Positions 1 to 8,239 of a stretch of 64,000 nt of DNA are shown here, piece by piece. Location of the stretch: contig NZ_JALBYP010000018.1 of assembly GCF_022678485.1 (NCBI RefSeq), positions 365,797 to 429,796 on the forward strand, given 5' to 3'. Source of the DNA: Aliiroseovarius sediminis (GTDB lineage: Bacteria; Pseudomonadota; Alphaproteobacteria; Rhodobacterales; Rhodobacteraceae). Position numbers and translations under genes: made by a program. The notes under the pieces are model-generated. The model searched no databases. It worked only from the letters and a program-made list of their open reading frames with translations, and had not been told where the DNA came from. Position 1 is the first letter of the stretch. Each line of letters opens with the position of its first letter.

Positions 1-449
1 AAGTCGGGGTGGACGTGCCCAATGCCTCGATCATGGTGATCGAACGGGCCGAACATTTCGGGCTTGCGCAACTGCATCAATTGCGTGGGCGCGTGGGGCG
101 GGGGCAGGCGGCCTCGACCTGTCTTTTGATGTATCAGCCGCCCCTGACGGAAGGCGGCGAAAAACGCTTGGTGGTGATGCGCGATACTGAAGATGGGTTC
201 GTAATCTCGGAAGCCGATCTGGAAATGCGCGGGGCCGGCGATGTGCTGGGCACGGCGCAATCGGGCCTGCCACGGTTCTGGGTGGGCGATCTGGAACATC
301 AAGCCGGCCTGATGGCTGTGGCGCAAAAAGACGCGCGGCTGTTGCTGCAACAAGACCCGGACTTGACCACGCCACGGGGGCACGCGGCGCGCGTGCTTTT
401 GTGGCTGATGCGGCAGGATGAAGCGATCCGTTTGATTTCAGTAGGTTAA
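1..449 (+). CDS. recG: ATP-dependent DNA helicase RecG, C-terminal part (cut by window start)
   Basis: The first in-frame codons read V-G-V-D-V-P-N-A-S, the helicase motif V/VI region of RecG, followed by QLHQLRGRVGRG, the arginine-finger motif VI. Further on, MRDTEDGFVISEADLEMRG and GDVLGTAQSG match the conserved RecG C-terminal part. RecG is a superfamily 2 helicase that reverses stalled replication forks and branch-migrates Holliday junctions. About 149 C-terminal residues are present; the rest lies upstream of the window. Transcription-repair coupling factor Mfd shares the motifs, but the LGTAQSG-type tail fits RecG better. Confidence 0.93.
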   Translation, partial: VGVDVPNASIMVIERAEHFGLAQLHQLRGRVGRGQAASTCLLMYQPPLTEGGEKRLVVMRDTEDGFVISEADLEMRGAGDVLGTAQSGLPRFWVGDLEHQAGLMAVAQKDARLLLQQDPDLTTPRGHAARVLLWLMRQDEAIRLISVG

Positions 450-476
450 CAGTTCTGTTCTCAAAAGTTCACAAAT

Positions 477-491
477 GTTCTTAAAAAGTTC
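477..491 (+). promoter_or_regulatory. Putative LexA (SOS) box, GTTC-N7-GTTC
   Basis: The sequence GTTC-TTAAAAA-GTTC matches the direct-repeat SOS box known for LexA in Alphaproteobacteria. Three more GTTC tetramers start at 452, 457 and 467, so the area carries five GTTC units at roughly 5-11 base phasing, but only the 477/488 pair has the canonical seven-base spacer. The site lies 91 bases before the ATG of a 40-codon gene at 583, which would be its target. recG ends upstream and is not controlled by it. Confidence 0.6.
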
Positions 492-582
492 TTTACAAAA
501 GCGTTAAGAACATGCGAACAAAGTGGCAACAAAACGGATGGCAGTCCAATAAGCCACCACAACCGAGAGCAGGAGATCACCC

Positions 583-705
583 ATGTTGAACGACGTGAAA
601 GCCGTATTGACCCGTTCGTCCGCCACCATTTGGCAGGACGCAGTTGGGGGCATGTCCCTGCTTGTCGTGCTGTTCGGTGCGCTTCATCTGCCGGGGATGA
701 TCTGA
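583..705 (+). CDS. Small putative SOS-controlled membrane peptide (40 aa)
   Basis: An ATG with a good AGGAG ribosome site 8 bases upstream opens a 40-codon frame. The N-terminal half (MLNDVKAVLTRSSATIWQDA) is polar and probably helical. The C-terminal half (GMSLLVVLFGALHLPGMI) is one hydrophobic segment that could span the inner membrane. I believe similar short proteins occur in other Rhodobacteraceae, but this was not searched. The LexA-type box upstream and the strong terminator at 857-893 frame it as its own transcription unit. SOS-induced one-pass peptides such as Caulobacter SidA (division inhibitor) or E. coli TisB (toxin) are functional analogies only, with no sequence relationship shown. 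Confidence 0.6.
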   Translation: MLNDVKAVLTRSSATIWQDAVGGMSLLVVLFGALHLPGMI

Positions 706-856
706 CCCCAAACCCAGTTTCTGCCAGCTCAGGGTCCGGACACTGCATCATGTCCCAATCTCGATGCGTCCAGACGGTTTACTGCCCGTCGCCTGTCCCA
801 CGTTCCGGTGTTTCTGCCTTTTCCTGCACCGGAGCGTTCGTCCCGAGCCGCAACTT

Positions 857-893
857 CCGCCGCCTCCCTGCCAGGAGTGCGGCGGTTTTTTTT
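857..893 (+). terminator. Rho-independent terminator
   Basis: A perfect 7-bp stem, CCGCCGC (857-863) with GCGGCGG (879-885), is followed directly by eight T residues. It ends the small SOS-type unit and abuts the stop codon of the convergent scaffold gene at 892. The 150 bases between the peptide stop (705) and the stem hold no convincing gene. Confidence 0.85.
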
Positions 894-1332
894 AGGCACG
901 GTCGGCTGCGTCGATGGCTGCCAGCGTGGCGTCGAAGGGCAAAAGGATCGACGCATGGCGATTGGTGAATTCGCGTGCGGGCTGTAGCACTTCGTAACGT
1001 TCGAACGGGGCAGTAGGGACCGGCCCTTGCTTGGTCAGCATGTCATTCAACTGATCCCGCCCGCGTTGCAGCGTGGCGCGATCAAGGCCGATCACCTGAT
1101 TGCCAAGGATGGCGGCAGACGCTTGTCCCAGCGCGCAGGCCTTCACGCTCTGCGCAAATCCTGTCACGGCACCGTCGGTTTGGGTCAGCCCGACCGACAC
1201 CGACGACCCGCACAAGGGCGAGCGCGCCTTGGCTTCGCCGTCGGGCGCGTCAAGCGTGCCCAGATGGGGAATGGCGGCGGCCAGGTTCAGGATTTGTTTC
1301 GAGTAGAGCTTGATCAGGTCGCTATCGCTCAT
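892..1332 (-). CDS. Iron-sulfur cluster scaffold protein, NifU/IscU N-terminal type
   Basis: The protein has about 146 residues. It has the U-type scaffold layout: a YSKQIL helix near the N-terminus, then SPLCGSSV with Cys41 and VKACALGQAS with Cys66. These correspond to the first two cluster ligands of IscU/SufU. The third ligand position appears as N-R-H-A-S where family members have H-C, so the third cysteine is missing. The start chosen is MSDSDL at 1332, where the conserved sequence begins; an ATG six codons upstream is less likely. It probably assists Fe-S assembly with the suf operon 10 kb away, but the missing ligand makes a standard scaffold role uncertain. Confidence 0.75.
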   Translation of the reverse strand: MSDSDLIKLYSKQILNLAAAIPHLGTLDAPDGEAKARSPLCGSSVSVGLTQTDGAVTGFAQSVKACALGQASAAILGNQVIGLDRATLQRGRDQLNDMLTKQGPVPTAPFERYEVLQPAREFTNRHASILLPFDATLAAIDAADRA

Positions 1333-1403
1333 GCTTCTCGCCTTTCGCATCGCGGTTTTGACGACTACATAGGATGTGAGGGCGTGATTGGAAAGGACGG
1401 GGC

Positions 1404-1763
1404 ATGAAATTCGATCCAGCGGGTTTGAAGTATGATGACAAGGGTCTGATCCCAGCCATCGCGCAGGACGCGGTGACGGGCGAGGTATTAATGATGGCCT
1501 GGATGAATGCCGAAGCCGTGCTGCGCACGCTGAAAACGGGGCGCGTGACCTATTGGTCGCGCTCGCGGCAGGCGTTCTGGGTGAAGGGGGAAAGCTCGGG
1601 CCATGCTCAGGAACTTGTCGATTTCCGCGTCGATTGCGACCGAGATTGCCTGCTTGTGACCGTGGAGCAAACCGGTCCGGCCTGCCACACCAACCGACGC
1701 AGTTGCTTTTATACCGCTGTGCGAGAAGGGGATGAGGTCGAGATCATGGCTCCTTTGATCTGA
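1404..1763 (+). CDS. hisI: Phosphoribosyl-AMP cyclohydrolase
   Basis: This 119-residue protein is a single-domain HisI. It opens the adenine ring of phosphoribosyl-AMP, the third step of histidine synthesis, in the cytoplasm. Diagnostic motifs are [25 protein letters not shown], the zinc and metal site DCDRDCL and the C-terminal [14 protein letters not shown]. Length is normal for a stand-alone enzyme, and the HisE pyrophosphohydrolase domain is not fused. It is divergent from the scaffold gene at 892-1332 and convergent with gluQ; no other his genes are nearby. Confidence 0.95.
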   Translation: MKFDPAGLKYDDKGLIPAIAQDAVTGEVLMMAWMNAEAVLRTLKTGRVTYWSRSRQAFWVKGESSGHAQELVDFRVDCDRDCLLVTVEQTGPACHTNRRSCFYTAVREGDEVEIMAPLI

Positions 1764-1769
1764 GCGTCG

Positions 1770-1832
1770 CGCCGGGGGTTTTGCACCCCCGGACCCCCGC
1801 AGGATATTTGTGGCCAGAAGAAACCGGGGCGT
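1770..1832. repeat. Hairpin element between hisI and gluQ, likely dispersed repeat and bidirectional terminator
   Basis: CCGGGGGT (1772-1779) and ACCCCCGG (1785-1792) form a perfect 8-bp stem with a TTTGC loop, followed by GACCCCCGCAGGATATTT and CCAGAAG. I recall this arrangement as a frequently repeated intergenic motif in Rhodobacteraceae; that is from memory and was not checked here. It fills the space between two convergent genes, which fits transcription termination in both directions, although it lacks a T tract directly after the stem. Confidence 0.5.
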
Positions 1833-1833
1833 G

Positions 1834-2676
1834 TCAGAGGCCAACCATTTTGCGGATGTCTAAGGGTGACTTGCCTTCGTCTCGATAGGTGGAAATGGCG
1901 CGCGCGTCGTCGCGTTTGGCCAAGCGTTTGCCTTGGTCGTCGCGGATCAGTCGGTGGTGATGGTAGGTTGGCACGGGCAGGTTCAGGAGGTTGAGCAGAA
2001 TCACTTGGATCGCGGTGAAATCAAACAGGTCTTCGCCGCGGATGACATGAGTGATGCATTGAGCGGCGTCGTCGATGGCAGAGGCGAGGAAATAAGCCAC
2101 GACGTCTTCGCCCTTGCGTGACAGGACGACGTCACCGATCTGCGCGCGGGCCAGTTCCGGGTCGATCTGATGCGTGCCTTTATGCGTCTTTCCGGTTTCG
2201 TTAAAATGTGGGGTGTCATCGGCAAGCAGCGATAGCGCGCGATCAAGGTGCAAGCGCAGGGCGTCGTCGGGTTTGCGGTCGGCCATGGGCCGCGATTTGC
2301 AGGTGCCGGGATAGATCTCGTGCGGGTGGCCCTCTTGCGGGGCGGACAGGGCCGCGCGGATGTCGGCGCGGCTGCAGGAGCAAGGGTAGATCAGGTCGAG
2401 TTCTGCGAGTTGGGCAAGATATGTGTCGTAGGAGGTCAGTTGTGTCGACTGGCGCAGCACGGGGCCGTCCCAGTCAAGGCCAAGCCACGTCAGATCGTGG
2501 CGGATCAGCGCATCCCATTCCGGTTTGCTGCGTTGCAGATCGGTATCCTCCATCCGCAAGAGGAACCGACCTTGATTGGCGCGGGCCATATCGTGGCATA
2601 GCATCGCCGAGAATGCGTGGCCAAGATGTAGGGGGCCGGTAGGGCTGGGAGCGAAACGTGTAGCAAAATCAACCAT
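1834..2676 (-). CDS. gluQ: Glutamyl-Q tRNA(Asp) synthetase
   Basis: The protein has 280 residues and is a truncated class I GluRS paralogue lacking the anticodon-binding domain. It attaches glutamate to queuosine-34 of tRNA-Asp. N-terminal TRFAPSPTGPLHLGH carries the HIGH motif at residues 17-20. CSCSR and PGTCK supply the zinc ligands, and KRLAKRDDARAI is the KMSKS equivalent. The start at 2676 matches the conserved TRFAPSPTG spacing; a longer frame from 2712 would overlap trmFO and is less likely. It lies 14 bases downstream of trmFO, so the two tRNA-modification genes are probably co-transcribed. Confidence 0.93.
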   Translation of the reverse strand: MVDFATRFAPSPTGPLHLGHAFSAMLCHDMARANQGRFLLRMEDTDLQRSKPEWDALIRHDLTWLGLDWDGPVLRQSTQLTSYDTYLAQLAELDLIYPCSCSRADIRAALSAPQEGHPHEIYPGTCKSRPMADRKPDDALRLHLDRALSLLADDTPHFNETGKTHKGTHQIDPELARAQIGDVVLSRKGEDVVAYFLASAIDDAAQCITHVIRGEDLFDFTAIQVILLNLLNLPVPTYHHHRLIRDDQGKRLAKRDDARAISTYRDEGKSPLDIRKMVGL

Positions 2677-2690
2677 GAACGCCCCGTTCG

Positions 2691-4037
2691 TTATGCAAAA
2701 TGGGTGAGCCACCCGGTCCAGTCCGCTTTGGCGCGATCCGTGTAGGCCTTGTAGCGGTCTTTGCGTCCGCGACGTCCGCCTTTCAGCCCGTCAATGGGTC
2801 GAAACAGTCCGAAGTTCACGTTCATCGGCTGGAACGATTTGGCGTCTGCCCCGCCGGTGATGTGATGGATTAGCGCGCCCATGGCGGTGTCTTGCGGAAC
2901 GTCTGGTAGGTCCAGTCTTAGCAGTTCGGCGGCGGCGAGACGTCCGGCGAGCAAGCCCATCGCTGCACTTTCCACATAGCCTTCGACCCCTGTCACTTGC
3001 CCTGCAAACCTGAGGTTAGGACGGGATTTCAAACGCATCTGGCTGTCCAGCAGCGTAGGCGAGTTCATAAAAGTGTTACGATGGATGCCACCCAGCCGGG
3101 CGAAGGACGCGTTTTCCAGACCGGGGATCATTCTGAACACATCGGTTTGTGCGCCGTATTTCATCTTGGTCTGGAAGCCAACGATATTATATAGTGTTCC
3201 CAACGCGTTGTCGCGGCGAAGTTGAACCACGGCATAGGGTTTGTTGTCCGGTGCGTGCGTGTTGGTCAGGCCCACGGGTTTCATCGGGCCAAAGCGCAGC
3301 GTGTCTCGCCCACGTTCAGCCATCACCTCGATCGGCAGGCAGCCATCGAAATAGGTGGCGGTTTCGCCTTCGTGAAACTCGGTCTTGTCAGCGTCGAGAA
3401 GCGCGTCGATGAATGCCTCGTATTGGGCCTTGGTCATCGGGCAGTTCAGGTAGGCGCGGCGCTCATCCTCGGTCTCGCCCTTGTCATAGCGCGATTGCGC
3501 CCAGACCACGTCCATGTCGATGCTGTCGGCATAAACAATGGGGGCAATCGCGTCGAAAAATGCCAGCCGGTCGGTGCCGGTCTCGCGCGCAATAGCGGCG
3601 CCAAGTGCGGGCGAGGTCAGGGGACCGGTCGCGAAGATCCAGTGGCCGTCGGCGGGCAGGTCGCTTATTTCGCCGTATTCGATGCGCAGGTTAGGCAAGG
3701 CGCGAAGTTTTTCCGTGACGTATCGTGCGAAGGCATCGCGATCCACGGCAAGCGCGCCGCCCGCCGGCAGCCGATTATGGTCGGCGCCGGACATGATCAG
3801 ACCACCGGCTTTGCGCATTTCCCAGTGCAAAAGGCCCACGGCGTTCTGTTCGTCGTCATCGGACCGAAACGAGTTCGAGCACACCATCTCAGCAAAATCG
3901 CCGGTCTGATGGGCGAAGGTTTCGACCTTTGGCCGCATTTCGTGCAGCACAACGTCCACGCCCATATGTGCGGCTTGCCATGCGGCTTCGGAGCCGGCCA
4001 TGCCGCCGCCAACGATGTGTAATGTTTGGTCAGTCAT
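2691..4037 (-). CDS. trmFO: Methylenetetrahydrofolate-tRNA-(uracil-54-C5)-methyltransferase
   Basis: This folate- and FAD-dependent enzyme makes ribothymidine at position 54 of tRNA. The N-terminal dinucleotide site reads [14 protein letters not shown], and [37 protein letters not shown] and [12 protein letters not shown] are characteristic blocks. The C-terminus ends in [25 protein letters not shown] sequence, as expected. At 448 residues it is full length. It is followed by gluQ in the same direction, and the downstream end of gyrA lies 88 bases upstream. Confidence 0.96.
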   Translation of the reverse strand: MTDQTLHIVGGGMAGSEAAWQAAHMGVDVVLHEMRPKVETFAHQTGDFAEMVCSNSFRSDDDEQNAVGLLHWEMRKAGGLIMSGADHNRLPAGGALAVDRDAFARYVTEKLRALPNLRIEYGEISDLPADGHWIFATGPLTSPALGAAIARETGTDRLAFFDAIAPIVYADSIDMDVVWAQSRYDKGETEDERRAYLNCPMTKAQYEAFIDALLDADKTEFHEGETATYFDGCLPIEVMAERGRDTLRFGPMKPVGLTNTHAPDNKPYAVVQLRRDNALGTLYNIVGFQTKMKYGAQTDVFRMIPGLENASFARLGGIHRNTFMNSPTLLDSQMRLKSRPNLRFAGQVTGVEGYVESAAMGLLAGRLAAAELLRLDLPDVPQDTAMGALIHHITGGADAKSFQPMNVNFGLFRPIDGLKGGRRGRKDRYKAYTDRAKADWTGWLTHFA

Positions 4038-4125
4038 GGCGCTCAGATAGGAGATTGGCGGTCAAAAGGGAAGGCCCCCTTTCCGCCGGTCGATATGGGA
4101 AAAGGGGGCCGTCTGGTGTCGGGGG

Positions 4126-6885
4126 TCAGGCGTCGCTGTCCGCGTCGTCTTCATCTTCGGATTGCTCGATGATGCGGGCGACCGATACGACTTCTTCGCC
4201 CTTGCCGGTGTTGAACACCTTGACGCCGCCAGCCCCGCGCGAGCGGAAGCTGATGCCGTTGACCGGGCAGCGAATGGATTGACCTTTCGACGTGGCCAGC
4301 ATGATCTGGTCGTCCATCTCGATCGGGAACGAAGCGACGATGGGTCCGCCGCGCATGGTTTTTTCTATTGCGGTAACGCCTTGGCCACCACGCCCGCGTA
4401 CCGGGTAGTCAAGCGACGACGTCAGCTTGCCCACCCCGCCCGAAGTGATCGTCACGATCATTTCCTTGGCGGCGCGCATTTCGTAATACCGGGCGTCTGA
4501 GAGCATACCGGCTTCGATTTCGGCTTCCTCGGTGTCTGCGGGGTCGTCATCGCTGACATCGCCGCCAAGCTCGGCGCGATAGCGTTTCAGAAAGGCGGTG
4601 CGTTCCCAAGGTTCGGCGCTGAAATGGCGGATGACGGACATCGAAACGACCTCGTCGCCTTCATTCACCATCCTGATGCCGCGCACGCCGGTGGATGAAC
4701 GCGAGTTGAACACTCGCACATCCGTCACCGGGAAACGGATCGCACGACCAGATGAGGTTACGAGCATAACATCATCATTTTCATCACAAATCCGTGCGTT
4801 GATTAGGCGTGTATTCGCGTCGTCGCCTTCGAATTTCATTGCGATCTTGCCGTTGCGCATGACATTGGTGAAATCTGACAGACGGTTGCGCCGGACCGAG
4901 CCTTTGGATGTCGCAAATATAATTTGCAGGTCGTTCCAGTCTTTCTCATCACGATCAACCGGCATGATGGCCGCAATCGACACGCCGGTTGGGATCGGCA
5001 GGATGTTGACCAAGGGCTTGCCCTTCGCCGTGCGCCCGCCTTGTGGCAATTGCCACGTCTTCAGTTTATAGGCCATCCCATCATCGGTGAAGAACAGAAG
5101 TTGGGTATGCGTGTTGGCAACGAACAGGTTTGTAATCGCGTCCTCATCCTTGGTCTGCATCCCCGACAAGCCCTTGCCGCCACGCTTTTGTGCACGGAAG
5201 TCGACCAGCGGTGTGCGCTTGGCCCAGCCCGATGCGGTTATGGTCACGACCATGTCTTCGCGTTCAATCAGATCTTCGTCGTCCATGTCGCCGGACCAGT
5301 CGACGATCTGGGTACGGCGGGGAACGGCGTAAGCCTCTTTCACCTCATTTAGTTCGTCCGAAATGATCGCCATGATCCGTTCGCGCGAGCGCAAGATATC
5401 CAAGTAATCCCGGATCTTTGCGGCAAGGTCTTGAAGTTCGTCCGTCACCTCTTTCACGCCCATGGCGGTCAAGCGTTGCAGACGCAGTTCCAAGATTGCG
5501 CGGGCCTGTGTTTCGGACAGGTTATAGGTGCCGTCCTCGTTCATCTTGTGGGTCGGGTCGTCAATCAACTGGATGTATTCAGCGATGTCCTGCGCGGGCC
5601 AACGACGTTCCATCAGCTTGGCGCGGGCATCTGCCGGATCAGCCGATCCGCGAATGGTTGCGACCACTTCGTCGACATTTGACACGGCCACGGCCAGACC
5701 ACACAGAACATGGCTGCGTTCACGCGCCTTGCGCAATTCAAACGCTGTGCGGCGTGTGACAACTTCTTCTCGGAAGCTTATGAAGTAGCTGATAAAATCG
5801 TAAAGGGTAAGTTGTTCGGGACGGCCACCGTTCAGGGCCAGCATGTTGCACCCGAACGAGGTTTGCATGGGCGTATAGCGAAACAGCTGGTTCAACACGA
5901 CTTCAGGCGTCGCGTCGCGTTTCAGTTCGACCACCACGCGCACACCGATCCGGTCGCTTTCGTCCTGTACGGCCGAGATCCCCTCGATCCGTTTGTCGCG
6001 CACAAGTTCTGCGATCTTTTCGATCATCGTGGACTTGTTTACCTGATAGGGGATTTCGTCCAGCACGATGGCGTAACGATCTTTGCGAATTTCTTCGATC
6101 CGGGTTTTTGCGCGGATAATGACGCTGCCGCGCCCTTCAAGATACGCTTTTCGCGCACCTGACCGGCCCAGCATGATCGCACCCGTGGGGAAATCGGGGC
6201 CGGGAATATACTCCATCAGATCGTCCGATCCAAGATCGGGGTTCTCGATCAGGGCCAGCGTGGCATCCACAACCTCGCCCAAATTGTGGGGCGGAATATT
6301 GGTGGCCATGCCGACGGCGATACCGCCCGCGCCATTGACCAGCATGTTCGGAAAACGGGCGGGCAGGACGGTCGGCTCAAGGTCTTTGCCGTCGTAATTG
6401 TCCTGAAAATCAACGGTGTCTTTTTCGATGTCGGACAGCAGCGCGACCGACGGCTTGTCCATCCGCACTTCGGTGTATCGCATCGCGGCAGCGTTATCGC
6501 CGTCCATCGAACCGAAGTTCCCCTGACCATCCAGAAGTGGCAGCGACATGGAAAACGGCTGTGCCATGCGCACCAAAGCGTCATAAATCGCGCTGTCGCC
6601 GTGAGGGTGGTATTTCCCCATCGTGTCGCCCACTGGGCGGGCGGACTTGCGATAGGGTTTGTCGTGGGTATTTCCGGATTCGTGCATCGCATACAGAATA
6701 CGCCGGTGAACCGGTTTCAACCCATCCCTCAGGTCCGGGATCGCCCGGCTGACAATGACGCTCATCGCGTAATCGAGATACGAGGTTTTCATCTCCTCTT
6801 CGATAGCGATCTGGGGGCCGTCATAAGTGGGGCGTTCAGGCGGCAATTCGCCCGTCTTTTCAGGAGGTTCAGGGGTGTCTGTCAC
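4126..6885 (-). CDS. gyrA: DNA gyrase subunit A
   Basis: GyrA is the DNA-cleaving subunit of gyrase, which introduces negative supercoils. From a GTG start at 6885 the protein has 919 residues. The breakage-reunion domain carries [12 protein letters not shown] and the active-site tyrosine in [10 protein letters not shown] (Tyr137). The gyrase-specific GyrA box [10 protein letters not shown] opens the C-terminal pinwheel domain, which separates it from ParC. Both quinolone-resistance positions are wild type (Ser98 and Asp102, equal to E. coli Ser83 and Asp87). The frame could also begin at a GTG at 6933, but that would place a pair of direct repeats inside the coding region, so the shorter form is preferred. 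Confidence 0.93.
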   Translation of the reverse strand: MTDTPEPPEKTGELPPERPTYDGPQIAIEEEMKTSYLDYAMSVIVSRAIPDLRDGLKPVHRRILYAMHESGNTHDKPYRKSARPVGDTMGKYHPHGDSAIYDALVRMAQPFSMSLPLLDGQGNFGSMDGDNAAAMRYTEVRMDKPSVALLSDIEKDTVDFQDNYDGKDLEPTVLPARFPNMLVNGAGGIAVGMATNIPPHNLGEVVDATLALIENPDLGSDDLMEYIPGPDFPTGAIMLGRSGARKAYLEGRGSVIIRAKTRIEEIRKDRYAIVLDEIPYQVNKSTMIEKIAELVRDKRIEGISAVQDESDRIGVRVVVELKRDATPEVVLNQLFRYTPMQTSFGCNMLALNGGRPEQLTLYDFISYFISFREEVVTRRTAFELRKARERSHVLCGLAVAVSNVDEVVATIRGSADPADARAKLMERRWPAQDIAEYIQLIDDPTHKMNEDGTYNLSETQARAILELRLQRLTAMGVKEVTDELQDLAAKIRDYLDILRSRERIMAIISDELNEVKEAYAVPRRTQIVDWSGDMDDEDLIEREDMVVTITASGWAKRTPLVDFRAQKRGGKGLSGMQTKDEDAITNLFVANTHTQLLFFTDDGMAYKLKTWQLPQGGRTAKGKPLVNILPIPTGVSIAAIMPVDRDEKDWNDLQIIFATSKGSVRRNRLSDFTNVMRNGKIAMKFEGDDANTRLINARICDENDDVMLVTSSGRAIRFPVTDVRVFNSRSSTGVRGIRMVNEGDEVVSMSVIRHFSAEPWERTAFLKRYRAELGGDVSDDDPADTEEAEIEAGMLSDARYYEMRAAKEMIVTITSGGVGKLTSSLDYPVRGRGGQGVTAIEKTMRGGPIVASFPIEMDDQIMLATSKGQSIRCPVNGISFRSRGAGGVKVFNTGKGEEVVSVARIIEQSEDEDDADSDA

Positions 6886-6910
6886 GTTGTCCGCCGTTTC
6901 GGTGCATTTC

Positions 6911-6939
6911 ACACTATATCTAGGTTCCGACACTATATC
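6911..6939. promoter_or_regulatory. Tandem ACACTATATC repeat before gyrA, NrdR-box-like
   Basis: Two identical 10-mers ACACTATATC start at 6911 and 6930, 19 bases apart (about two helical turns), in the gyrA-ctaA divergent region. They resemble half or more of the NrdR operator (ACACTATAT-type palindrome), which normally occurs as a spaced pair before ribonucleotide reductase genes. They lie 26-54 bases upstream of the preferred gyrA start. Control of gyrA by NrdR is only a suggestion; another repressor is equally possible. Confidence 0.4.
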
Positions 6940-7080
6940 ATTGGCATGTTGAAAGGAGCAACCAAAAGGACTGGTAAAGCTGCGGAAACGGGCGGAATTT
7001 CACGGTTTTGTCGGACTTTGCCCCCTTGGCATTCACCGCCAAGTAAAGGAATATCGCGCCAAAGCGAATGGGAGAGCCAT

Positions 7081-8229
7081 ATGTCCAAACCGCGCAGTAT
7101 ATTTGAAGATGTCAGCGATCAGAATGCGACGTCCCGCGAGGGTCCGAAAACGGGCGCAATTGAACGTGGCACAGGCGGCGGTGCTGCGCGCGGGGTGGTG
7201 CGGTTTTGGCTGCTCGTCTTATTTTTTCTTGTTGCCGTGATGGTTGTTGTTGGCGGGCTGACGCGGCTGACTGACTCTGGCTTGTCGATCACGGAATGGG
7301 CGCCGTTCACGGGCGCAATGCCGCCGATGAACGATGCCGATTGGACCACCGAGTTCGCAAAATACCAACAAATCCCTCAGTTCAAGCTGCAAAACAGCAC
7401 AATGACCCTAGAGGATTTCAAGACGATCTATTGGTGGGAATGGGGCCATCGCCAGTTGGGCCGGTTCATCGGATTGGTCTGGGCGGTTGGCTTTTTTGGC
7501 TTTCTGGCTGCGCGTAAAATCCCGGCGGGCTGGACGGGGCGATTGCTGCTTTTGGGTGCGCTTGGGGGTGTGCAGGGCGCGATTGGCTGGTGGATGGTAT
7601 CCTCGGGCCTGTCGGGCGATCGGGTCAATGTGGCCTCATACCGGTTGGCGGTGCATCTGGGGCTGGCCTTTGTCATTCTGGGCCTGATCGCATGGTATAT
7701 CCTGCTTCTGGGCCGGAAAGAGGCCGCCTTGATGGCTGCTCGCCGTGGGCGCGAGGCAAAGCTGTTCGGAATGGGGACCGGGCTGATGCATCTGGCGTTG
7801 TTGCAAATCCTTCTGGGCGCATTGGTGGCTGGGATCGACGCGGGCCGCTCTTTCGTCGACTGGCCGTGGATGGCTGGACAGTTTTTTCCGCCCGACGCCT
7901 TTGATCTGACCCCGATCTGGCGCAATTTCTTTGAAAACGCTGGCCTTGTGCAGTTCATGCACCGGATCACTGGCTATCTGCTGGTCATCTTTGCAGTGGT
8001 TGTCTGGCGTGTGTCGCGCCGGTCGGGCAACCAGATGGTGCGCGCGGGTTTCACCTTTGCCACTCTGATGGTGCTGGGGCAGGCGGTGCTGGGTATCGTG
8101 ACCGTGCTGCAAGCCGCGCCACTGCATGTGGCGATCACCCATCAGGTGGGCGCGATCATGGCTTGGGTGCTGATCCTGAACGCCCGGTTCCTAGCAGGCT
8201 ATCCTGCCGAACAATCCATTCGTAAATAA
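7081..8229 (+). CDS. ctaA: Heme A synthase (CtaA/COX15 family)
   Basis: This inner-membrane enzyme converts heme O to heme A for cytochrome c oxidase. It has 382 residues and about eight hydrophobic segments. The four heme-ligand histidines are visible in EWGHRQLGRF (His123), VHLGLAFV, FMHRITGYL and ITHQVGAIM. The glutamate in WWEWGH is the presumed catalytic residue, and GGLTRLTDSGLSI is a family block. The reading frame stays open far upstream, but the start at 7081 is where similarity to CtaA begins. Ten bases separate it from the carboxypeptidase gene, so they form an operon. Confidence 0.93.
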   Translation: MSKPRSIFEDVSDQNATSREGPKTGAIERGTGGGAARGVVRFWLLVLFFLVAVMVVVGGLTRLTDSGLSITEWAPFTGAMPPMNDADWTTEFAKYQQIPQFKLQNSTMTLEDFKTIYWWEWGHRQLGRFIGLVWAVGFFGFLAARKIPAGWTGRLLLLGALGGVQGAIGWWMVSSGLSGDRVNVASYRLAVHLGLAFVILGLIAWYILLLGRKEAALMAARRGREAKLFGMGTGLMHLALLQILLGALVAGIDAGRSFVDWPWMAGQFFPPDAFDLTPIWRNFFENAGLVQFMHRITGYLLVIFAVVVWRVSRRSGNQMVRAGFTFATLMVLGQAVLGIVTVLQAAPLHVAITHQVGAIMAWVLILNARFLAGYPAEQSIRK

Positions 8230-8239
8230 GGTATCAAAC

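Noticed and set aside
3222..4022. A 266-codon plus-strand frame opposite trmFO
   Set aside because: Antisense shadow of a full-length conserved gene; no ribosome site or recognisable domain.
4126..6885. Quinolone-resistance mutation in gyrA
   Set aside because: Both hotspot residues (Ser and Asp of GDSAIYD) are wild type.
6286..7080. N-terminal extension of ctaA by 265 codons
   Set aside because: The extension is antisense to gyrA and composed of shadow sequence; CtaA similarity starts at 7081.
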